12,648 nucleotides of DNA from JBCDIQ01 sp039024295 (GTDB lineage Bacteria; Bacteroidota; Bacteroidia; J057): positions 1 to 12,648 of the forward strand of contig JBCDIQ010000151.1 in assembly GCA_039024295.1 (NCBI GenBank). Reading direction: 5' to 3'. Made by a program: the position numbers and the translations under genes. Positions 7,285 to 12,648 of this stretch are shown piece by piece; within the stretch, counting starts at the first letter, position 1; every line of letters starts with the position of its first letter. The notes under the pieces were generated by a model. It was not told where the DNA came from and searched no databases. It saw only the letters and a program-made list of their open reading frames with translations.

Positions 7285-7992
7285 TCAGACGGCTGCCTGA
7301 TGGACCTTTTTTCGCTCCATCTCTCCTAGCAGGTAATCACAAAATTGGTCGATGCCGTCGCCATTGGTACTGGATACGGTAAGGACATCCAAGTCCTTGT
7401 TAACTTCTAGGGCATCCTTAGTTACCGCTTCCAGAGAAAATGGCAAATAGGGCAACAGGTCAATTTTGGAGACCAGCATTAGATCACTGGTAAGGAACAT
7501 CTTGGGGTACTTCTTTGGCTTGTCATCTCCTTCAGTGGTAGCAATGAGGGTAACGCGAATGTCTTCCCCCAAGTCGAAAGAGGCTGGGCAAACCAGGTTA
7601 CCTACATTTTCGATAAACAGGAGGTCAATCTCTTCGAGGTTCAATTGATCCAATGCTTGCATGATCATCTGGGCTTCCAGGTGGCAAATTCCACCGGTTA
7701 CGATCTGCAAGGCCGTGACACCATGCGCACGGATGCGCTCAGAGTCACGTTCTGTTTCCAAATCTCCGCCCAAGACAGCCATGTTAAGTTTATCGCGCAG
7801 GCGTTTGGCCACTTCTTCCAGGAGGGCCGTCTTTCCACTCCCGGCAGAGGAGGTCATATTTACCAGGAAAATATTGTGCTCATCCATTTTACGACGGATG
7901 GTATCGGCAACGTAGTCATTGGCCTTCAGCAGGTTCACAGACATATCGTGCACCTGGAAGGTTCCCCTGGCAGCTTTGTTGGTTCGGCTCAT
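7285..7992 (-). CDS. hypB: Hydrogenase nickel-incorporation GTPase HypB
   Basis: HypB is the GTPase that works with HypA to load nickel into the large subunit after iron insertion. It has 235 residues. The P-loop is SSAGSGKT (48-55), followed by GGDLETERDSERIRAHG (75-91), the metal-site GGICHLEA with Cys103-His104, and IENVGNLVCPASFDLGE (127-143), whose Cys135 completes the GTPase-domain metal site. SKID (175-178) takes the place of the base-specificity NKxD motif. It lacks both the N-terminal CxxCGC nickel site of Escherichia coli HypB and the histidine-rich stretch found in rhizobial HypB, so it should have little nickel-storage capacity. A 148-base gap, filled by a heptamer array and a 41-bp repeat, separates it from hypA. 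Confidence 0.97.
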   Translation of the reverse strand: MSRTNKAARGTFQVHDMSVNLLKANDYVADTIRRKMDEHNIFLVNMTSSAGSGKTALLEEVAKRLRDKLNMAVLGGDLETERDSERIRAHGVTALQIVTGGICHLEAQMIMQALDQLNLEEIDLLFIENVGNLVCPASFDLGEDIRVTLIATTEGDDKPKKYPKMFLTSDLMLVSKIDLLPYLPFSLEAVTKDALEVNKDLDVLTVSSTNGDGIDQFCDYLLGEMERKKVHQAAV

Positions 7993-8000
7993 AGCTAAAT

Positions 8001-8057
8001 GGTTATTAGGTATTAGGTATTAGGTGTTGGGTATTAGGTTTTAGGTTGTGGGTTTTC
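8001..8057. repeat. Degenerate heptamer tandem array upstream of hypB
   Basis: Eight contiguous units begin with GGT. The first is 8 bases (GGTTATTA, 8001-8008) and the rest are 7 bases: GGTATTA twice, GGTGTTG, GGTATTA, GGTTTTA, GGTTGTG and GGTTTTC (8009-8057). On the coding strand the leader of hypB therefore reads as TAATACC-like repeats ending nine bases before the ATG. The pattern suggests expansion by slippage and could vary in copy number between strains. Confidence 0.85.
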
Positions 8058-8088
8058 AGTAAGGTGGGCATATGCCAAATAACTGTAA

Positions 8089-8129
8089 ACTGTTGAGCGA
8101 AGCGAAATCCCGCGCAGCGGGAAAAACTG
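8089..8129 (-). repeat. 41-bp intergenic palindromic repeat, copy C (inverted)
   Basis: The third copy of the 41-bp element, in the opposite orientation to copies A and B, lies in the hypA-hypB gap. Read on the minus strand it starts CAGTTTTTCCCGC and ends GCTCAACAGT. The hairpin (TCCCGC-GCA-GCGGGA) is at 8108-8122. A further piece of the family, TACGCTTTACTC at 8135-8146, identical to 3137-3148 of copy B, continues into the end of hypA. Confidence 0.8.
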
Positions 8130-8140
8130 TCTACTACGCT

Positions 8141-8488
8141 TTACTCATCGTCCAGCATCACTTGATGAATGGTAAGTTCATCCCCTTGTTTGATGTTGTT
8201 AGTAGGGTTGTGGCAATTGGGACAAATAAATTTTTGTTTTTGCACCTGAAAATGAGTTCCACACAGGTGACACTCTACCTCCACTGGCACACTCTCAATT
8301 TCCAGGCTCACTCCTTTAAAAGGAGAATTCTCCGTCACGACCTCAAAGGCATTTTCCAGCAAAACGGGTTCTACGCCGGACAAAACACCCACTTTCAATC
8401 GAATGCCACGCAACCGATCGAGTTCATCTGGAGAAAGCTCCTGCTGAACAGATCGAATAATGGTTCTTGTGAGAGATATTTCGTGCAT
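8141..8488 (-). CDS. hypA: Hydrogenase nickel metallochaperone HypA
   Basis: HypA delivers nickel to the large subunit together with HypB. The 115-residue protein starts MHEISL, giving the nickel-binding N-terminal Met-His-Glu. It has the structural zinc site as two CxxC pairs (Cys73/Cys76 and Cys89/Cys92). Both length and motif spacing are typical. The start is fixed by the MHE motif; the bases just before it on the coding strand are pyrimidine-rich, with no Shine-Dalgarno sequence. It lies 54 bases after the TPR gene. Its last codon and stop (8141-8146) coincide with repeat-derived sequence shared with the hypD-hypE gap, so the C-terminal end may have been reset by a repeat insertion. Confidence 0.97.
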   Translation of the reverse strand: MHEISLTRTIIRSVQQELSPDELDRLRGIRLKVGVLSGVEPVLLENAFEVVTENSPFKGVSLEIESVPVEVECHLCGTHFQVQKQKFICPNCHNPTNNIKQGDELTIHQVMLDDE

Positions 8489-8542
8489 GAGAGGAGGAGA
8501 ATTAGGTTACAGGTAATAGCTGTTAGGTTTAAGGCATTGGCA

Positions 8543-10084
8543 TTACAGCTCTTGCGGACTGTGTACCCCTTGATATGTTTGGATGACTTGGTCAACTTTT
8601 TCCAAGTGATCTTGCGCCTGAATACGAAGCTCCTCAACCGGGGAAAGGTTAATGGCTTCATGTGCCAACTGCTTCATTTCGCGTAGTTGGGCAGAAACTG
8701 CCAATGGATCCTGGTTATCCCTTGGAATATTCCATAGGGCTTCCAATAAATTCAGCAGACTGAGACAACGCTCATGTGGGAACTTTTCTGGGGTACGTAC
8801 TTCAAGGGCAGCCCTCAAAAAATGCGCAGCCCGCTGGTAGTTGTTTCCCTGAAATGCGGTAGGGAACTTCATAAATGCCGCTCCGTAGTTATGGCAAACC
8901 CATGCAAACTGGACCGGATATGTTTCCTGGGTAAAAAACTTCAATGCCTCATCGAAGGATGACACTGCAAGTCCAGCCAGCATCGCTTTTTTCCCTTGAG
9001 GAGCCGGCATTTCGGTATAAATTAATGCCAGTTGATGGTGAATCTCAGCGAAAGGATAGGGGGCCATTTCACGAGAAATAAGCTTTAATGCAGCTTGGTA
9101 TGCTTCAATCGCGGGTTTATAAAATTGCGTCTGACCATTGGAGGCCCATTGATGCAATAAATCCGCTTTTCGGGTAAAAGCCTGGAGCTGCAATTCAAGG
9201 ATTTCTTCTTCCCCCAATATGCTGATAGCTCTGTTGATATAGCCCAAAGATTCGGCAAAGCTCTTTTCAAAGGCCGCAACCTGGCTGGCATCCAATAGAT
9301 CAAGTGACAATTGGACGGACATCCCATGTGTTTCATGCCAGGAAAGCACTTCCCACAATTGTTCTTTTATGTTAAGCCGATCCTCTTCAGGCAAATTAAC
9401 CGAAAGGCGATTCATGTTATTTCGCACTTGCAAAGCCCGCAAAGAAAAGGAGGCAGAATCGCTTAAATTATTTTCTCGTATAGTAGTTTCCAGCAGTCGG
9501 TCTGCCTGTTGGAATTTTTGGGAATCCATCAGGTACACTGCGTGGTGCCTTACGCTAAGGGCTCGCTGGTCAGGGTTAACTGCTAGCAGGGAAGCCCTTT
9601 TATACCACTCTTCCACCTCTCCGGGCAGTACTTCACGGTCTAACCTTCCATAATGTCTTAAAATCGCCTGGTTATGATGCCAACGGTAGGTTTCTTGTTC
9701 ATCATTCAGGTCCATCGGCTGGACTGCTCCGGAAAATGGGCCAAGATCAATTTCTTCTTGGTTCATGAGCTTCCAGACCATTTGAATGTCAAATTGGTCC
9801 TCTTCCAGGAGGTCATATGCTCGAACCCAATCCCCCCACAGCAGGCAAAGGCAGCCAATGAGGTAATTTTCATTAAAAGCAAAAGGTTCTTTTATGAGGT
9901 AAGGAGGACGGCTTTCCACCCAATCAGGGGAAAGGTACAGCCCATCATGTTCCACAACAATTCCTTGCCATGGCCCCTCCGGGAGTTCCGGCTGAATGTT
10001 AACTGCATCGGCAAGGCCAGGAACAGATTGGATGATTTGTATGAGAGTAGATGTGAGGTGATCAGCGCGACATACGATTATCAT
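8543..10084 (-). CDS. TPR-type helical repeat protein of the hydrogenase operon
   Basis: I do not recognise a named family for this 513-residue protein. Residues 1-120 form a distinct mixed alpha/beta N-terminal region (MIIVCRADHLTSTLI...). From about 130 it is helical, and three TPR-like units with matching spacing are clear at 325-360, 373-408 and 418-453. Each has an A-x2-[FY]-x2-AL helix followed about 12-15 residues later by a P-x2-[FW/E]-x-(11)-A-x-[YFL] helix. There is no signal peptide or membrane segment, so it should be cytoplasmic. Its ATG overlaps the stop of orf109 by four bases (ATGA), which implies translational coupling to orf109, hupD and hupL. TPR proteins usually bind partner proteins; I infer an assembly, oligomerisation or targeting role for the hydrogenase, but the sequence gives no direct function. 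Confidence 0.85.
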   Translation of the reverse strand: MIIVCRADHLTSTLIQIIQSVPGLADAVNIQPELPEGPWQGIVVEHDGLYLSPDWVESRPPYLIKEPFAFNENYLIGCLCLLWGDWVRAYDLLEEDQFDIQMVWKLMNQEEIDLGPFSGAVQPMDLNDEQETYRWHHNQAILRHYGRLDREVLPGEVEEWYKRASLLAVNPDQRALSVRHHAVYLMDSQKFQQADRLLETTIRENNLSDSASFSLRALQVRNNMNRLSVNLPEEDRLNIKEQLWEVLSWHETHGMSVQLSLDLLDASQVAAFEKSFAESLGYINRAISILGEEEILELQLQAFTRKADLLHQWASNGQTQFYKPAIEAYQAALKLISREMAPYPFAEIHHQLALIYTEMPAPQGKKAMLAGLAVSSFDEALKFFTQETYPVQFAWVCHNYGAAFMKFPTAFQGNNYQRAAHFLRAALEVRTPEKFPHERCLSLLNLLEALWNIPRDNQDPLAVSAQLREMKQLAHEAINLSPVEELRIQAQDHLEKVDQVIQTYQGVHSPQEL

Positions 10085-10410
10085 GCGAGAAAAGGAATTT
10101 TTAGGATGTTAAATTTTGAATCCCATTTATAGGTCAATGGGCGATTGTCGGGGGGTAGTTCATTGTCCAGCAGGAGATCGTGTATTGCAATGGTGCGATC
10201 TCCTTTCGCATTTCGTAGTTTGAGTAAATATTGGCTGACGGTAGAAAACTTATTCATCATGTGGTCTTCCGTCATCGGGCCAATCCACAAGACACCGCTG
10301 CCTTTATTAAAATTGACCAGTACTGCGTAAGCATCAGGAAAATGCTCCGCGACAAGTTCATGGGACATCCACAGGTGTTGTCCCCTCAGGCGAAGTCGGG
10401 GTTCGGACAT
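10081..10410 (-). CDS. Conserved-looking 109-residue protein of the hydrogenase operon
   Basis: This product is not recognised. The 109-residue soluble protein has no cysteine, no signal peptide and no transmembrane segment. It begins MSEPRLRLRGQHLWMSHELV, has a likely beta-strand pair around 28-44 (AYAVLVNFNKGSGVLWIG), and ends in a basic and aromatic segment (YKWDSKFNILKIPFLA). It is a real gene rather than a shadow frame: its start overlaps the end of hupD by 25 bases and its stop overlaps the TPR start by four, which is the layout of a coupled operon, and no other frame explains this stretch. The absence of cysteine argues against an electron-transfer or metal-delivery role. A small chaperone or adaptor for HupL or the TPR protein is my best inference. 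Confidence 0.8.
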   Translation of the reverse strand: MSEPRLRLRGQHLWMSHELVAEHFPDAYAVLVNFNKGSGVLWIGPMTEDHMMNKFSTVSQYLLKLRNAKGDRTIAIHDLLLDNELPPDNRPLTYKWDSKFNILKIPFLA

Positions 10411-10871
10411 ACTTCCTGTATGATCTTTTCCGCTACTTTTACTCCTGCTTCAGTCACCTCTTCTGACATACCAATTTCCAAACGGGTATCATCTACTGCT
10501 ATCAGAAAAACAGTAATATCCTCAGGAAAAGAATCTCCCATCATCTTTTTGGCATAAGATAATGCTTGATCCCATTTGAGGCTATGCAAAAAGACCAACG
10601 GATCATCTTGAATAGATCCTTGAATAGCTGAAGCAGGTAACTTAAACAAGGTTCCCGGCTTTTCACCAGAATTGATCACGGCATCCACAATGATGAACCG
10701 CTCGTGACCACGCAATTTAAAGAGCAGCTCAAAAGCTGAGCTGCCCATATCAAAAAATGTTACATTTTCCTGCGTACCGAGCTGTTCCTGTAGCTTTTCG
10801 ATCACGAAAATACCCACAGCATCATCACTGCGTACAGGGTTACCAAATCCTAAAACTGCTGTTTTCTTCAT
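10386..10871 (-). CDS. hupD: [NiFe] hydrogenase large-subunit maturation endopeptidase
   Basis: This nickel-dependent protease removes the C-terminal tail of HupL once nickel is inserted, which lets the active site close. It has 161 residues, the usual size. The family motif G-x-GNP-x3-DD-x2-G appears as GFGNPVRSDDAVG (8-20), and the three metal ligands of HybD-type proteases are matched by Asp17 (glutamate in HybD), Asp63 (IIVDAV) and His96 (FLHSL). I chose the ATG at 10871. A TTG lies one codon upstream, but the ATG overlaps the HupL stop by one base (TGATG), the classic coupled arrangement. The end of the gene overlaps orf109 by 25 bases. Its place directly after hupL makes HupL its substrate. 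Confidence 0.95.
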   Translation of the reverse strand: MKKTAVLGFGNPVRSDDAVGIFVIEKLQEQLGTQENVTFFDMGSSAFELLFKLRGHERFIIVDAVINSGEKPGTLFKLPASAIQGSIQDDPLVFLHSLKWDQALSYAKKMMGDSFPEDITVFLIAVDDTRLEIGMSEEVTEAGVKVAEKIIQEVCPNPDFA

Positions 10872-12463
10872 CAAGAGACTTTGAATTGAGCAAGTTTTTT
10901 ACCGGTTTTGGCATCATGTGCGTGTACGGTACATACCATGCAGGAGTCGAATGAACGAGCTACCATGCCTACTTCTACTGGATCATGTTCGTCCTCAATT
11001 TCAGTGCCTTCCAAGGCAGCTTCAATTGGGCCAGGGTTACCCTCTGCGTCATTAGGACCAATGTTCCAGGTAGTTGGGGCAACTACTTGGTAGTTCTTGA
11101 TCCGGCCATTCTCTATTTCAATCCAGTGTGCCAATGCACCACGTGCTGCTTCAGTAGCACCAAATCCTTTTCCGTCTTTCTCTTCGGGTTTGATGTAGAA
11201 CTCGCCTCCAAGCTCAATCTGATCCAGCCACTCACGACAAAGCTTATAGTAAGACGCAGCCTCATGACATCTTGCTAAAACACGGACCAACAAGTTGGGG
11301 CCTTTTTCCTCAATAATATTCTTGAAGAGGTTATTCTGAAGTTGATGAGCCTTGTTAGCAGGATTACCGGTCATAACGGTACGGGCTAATGGGCCTACTT
11401 CAGCTGCTCCCCCCATATACCGAGGAGCTTTTGACCAGCTGTATTTGCCGCCAAAATCAACATTATCCAGAATATCAGATGGTACAGGGGTAGGAATAGG
11501 CTCATCCCAAGGGTGGGCTGCAGGATGATCTTGGTACCAACTGTGCTGGACATGCTCTAACACTTGTTTGTGGTCAAATGCATGGTATTTTCCACCATCA
11601 TAGAACCCACTAGGGGCAATGAGCGCATCATTACGGCCCTCTACAGTAGGTTTATTGTACATGTCCTTATGCAAATAAGTACCGAAGGCCAGGAACTTAC
11701 CTACCCCTTGTCCAAAGGTATCGAGCCCAAACTCAAGTCCTGCACGAATTAACAGGCCCAGGTCGCTGTTGCGCTGAGACTCATTTTCATCTACCCAGGC
11801 CATTAACTGATCCCAGGTTTCAATCTCGAGATACTTATCTACTTCGCATCCGAGCCATTGGGTTTCCAGCCAATTGGTACGGTATTCATTTAAGATGGCG
11901 ATAGAGCGAGTAATGTCAGTGAGCGTAGGTGCACACATTACCCCACCAGGTACCATGTAGCTTGAGTGTGGCCATTGACCACCAAACAACGCATATATCT
12001 CAACTGGTTTGGCACTAATGGCCAGTCCAGGCTCAAAGGAAGTTCCTACATAGGCCGCAAAGCGACGAGCTACTTCATCGTAAAGTGGCTTATTGGCAAA
12101 CTTCTTGTTCACCATATCAGTCGCAAAAATTGCATAGAACCAACGGGGAATACTTTGAATGGTTTCACTACACTGCCCGATTGCCCTTAGGAGAAGTGCA
12201 TTGGGAGGAAGGGTTGTTCCCCAGGCGGTATCCAGGGCAGAGGAAGCACAGTAAAGGTGAGATCCACCGCAGATACCACAGATTCGAGGGGTCACGATCA
12301 AGCCAGACTGTGGGTCTTTGCCGTACATGATTTCCTCAAACCCCCTAAACATGGAGGCCATGGTGTATGCTTTGGTCACTCGCCCGTTGGCAATTTCTAC
12401 CCGTACGTCCAGGTCACCTTCGACTCGTCCAACCGGAGAGATATTGAGAGCTTTTGTAGCCAT
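10871..12463 (-). CDS. hupL: [NiFe] hydrogenase large (catalytic) subunit, group 2a-like
   Basis: The catalytic subunit carries the NiFe(CN)2CO centre and oxidises H2. At 530 residues it has every landmark: N-terminal VGRVEGDLDV (11-20) and FRGFE (39-43), the L1 motif RICGICGGSH (60-69, Ni ligands Cys62 and Cys65), KAPRYMGGAAEVGPLAR (345-361), ARGALAHW with the conserved Arg441, NYQVVAPTTWN (457-467), and the L2 motif DSCMVCTVH (506-514, Ni ligands Cys508 and Cys511). Sixteen residues follow His514 and are the expected tail removed by the adjacent protease. Ser507 replaces the proline of the common DPCxxC form. That, with the gene neighbourhood, suggests group 2a (HupL/HucL), with group 1h as the alternative; I cannot settle this without a tree. 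No signal peptide is needed, as export would ride on the small subunit. It starts 30 bases after the small-subunit stop. Confidence 0.96.
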   Translation of the reverse strand: MATKALNISPVGRVEGDLDVRVEIANGRVTKAYTMASMFRGFEEIMYGKDPQSGLIVTPRICGICGGSHLYCASSALDTAWGTTLPPNALLLRAIGQCSETIQSIPRWFYAIFATDMVNKKFANKPLYDEVARRFAAYVGTSFEPGLAISAKPVEIYALFGGQWPHSSYMVPGGVMCAPTLTDITRSIAILNEYRTNWLETQWLGCEVDKYLEIETWDQLMAWVDENESQRNSDLGLLIRAGLEFGLDTFGQGVGKFLAFGTYLHKDMYNKPTVEGRNDALIAPSGFYDGGKYHAFDHKQVLEHVQHSWYQDHPAAHPWDEPIPTPVPSDILDNVDFGGKYSWSKAPRYMGGAAEVGPLARTVMTGNPANKAHQLQNNLFKNIIEEKGPNLLVRVLARCHEAASYYKLCREWLDQIELGGEFYIKPEEKDGKGFGATEAARGALAHWIEIENGRIKNYQVVAPTTWNIGPNDAEGNPGPIEAALEGTEIEDEHDPVEVGMVARSFDSCMVCTVHAHDAKTGKKLAQFKVS

Positions 12464-12493
12464 TGTTATTGCTTAAATTAATTGTGGTAGGAT

Positions 12494-12648
12494 TTATTTC
12501 TTGGGTACATAATCGGTGGCTGCAGTAGCTGCTGGTGTTATCTTTCCAATTCCAGCCTTGAAGTAATAGACTAGCTTACTTTCACCGGTTGGTGTTTCTT
12601 TTGGAAAAATACCCAAATACTTCTGGGTCTTTAAGAAAGTACCGGGAG
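12494..12648 (-). CDS. hupS: C-terminal end of a probable [NiFe] hydrogenase small subunit (partial)
   Basis: An open frame enters from the window edge and ends with TAA at 12494-12496, giving the last 50 complete residues of a protein (PGTFLKTQKYLG...AATDYVPKK). Assignment as HupS rests on position: small-subunit genes normally lie directly upstream of hupL, here with a 30-base gap. The visible part has no cysteines, so the Fe-S ligands must lie upstream. It also has no hydrophobic helix, so the C-terminal membrane anchor typical of membrane-bound group 1 small subunits is absent. That suits a soluble or peripherally attached enzyme. It could instead be a different electron-transfer subunit. 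Confidence 0.6.
   Translation of the reverse strand, partial: PGTFLKTQKYLGIFPKETPTGESKLVYYFKAGIGKITPAATAATDYVPKK

Noticed and set aside
8001..8057. Telomere-like TTAGG repeats
   Set aside because: The repeat unit is a degenerate heptamer in an operon spacer; there is no linear replicon end or hairpin telomere context.
8095..8146. CRISPR or tRNA-like structure from the palindromes
   Set aside because: There is no regular repeat-spacer spacing and no cloverleaf with conserved T-loop bases; the structure is explained by the 41-bp repeat family.
8484..8500. AGGAGG near the hypA start as a ribosome binding site
   Set aside because: The purine-rich sequence is on the plus strand, while hypA is read from the minus strand, where it reads CCTCCT.
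10872..10874. TTG start for hupD one codon upstream
   Set aside because: The ATG at 10871 overlaps the hupL stop as TGATG, the commoner coupled arrangement, and gives the normal N-terminus.

Overview
This window is a single, entirely minus-strand gene cluster for an oxygen-type, soluble-looking [NiFe] hydrogenase and its maturation. In transcription order (high to low coordinates) it reads: end of a probable small subunit (hupS, cut by the window edge), large subunit (hupL), its C-terminal processing protease (hupD), an unrecognised 109-residue protein, a 513-residue TPR-type protein, hypA, hypB, hypF, hypC, hypD, hypE, a six-bladed NHL beta-propeller protein, and a NicO/UreH-type nickel transporter. 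There are no RNA genes, CRISPR arrays, transposases or phage genes.

The host is probably a member of the Bacteroidota. The start codons are preceded by A-rich leaders with no Shine-Dalgarno sequence, and the intergenic style (a perfect CCTTGACAGGG palindrome and CAGTTTTCAGT-like strings) fits that phylum. This is an inference, and I do not assign a genus. The large subunit has a DSCMVCTVH second nickel motif, and the small-subunit tail has no membrane anchor. Together with the NHL and TPR genes this points to a group 2a (HupSL/Huc-like) uptake hydrogenase, with group 1h as the alternative.

The cluster has two architectures. The upstream block (hupL, hupD, orf109, TPR) is tightly packed, with overlaps of 1, 25 and 4 bases, so these four are probably translationally coupled. 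The downstream block (hypA to the transporter) is spaced by gaps of 54 to 261 bases, except the 12-base hypF-hypC gap. Most of the larger gaps hold repeated or palindromic DNA: a 41-bp repeat family present three times, a heptamer array, a 24-bp tandem pair, nested inverted repeats and a 33-nt perfect palindrome.

Functionally, the transporter would bring in nickel. HypA/HypB insert it. HypF (carbamoyl transfer), HypE (nitrile formation), HypC and HypD (Fe(CN)2CO assembly) build the iron ligands. HupD then removes the HupL tail, and HupL pairs with HupS. The TPR, orf109 and NHL proteins are the unexplained part: cytoplasmic proteins of unknown role embedded in a hydrogenase operon.
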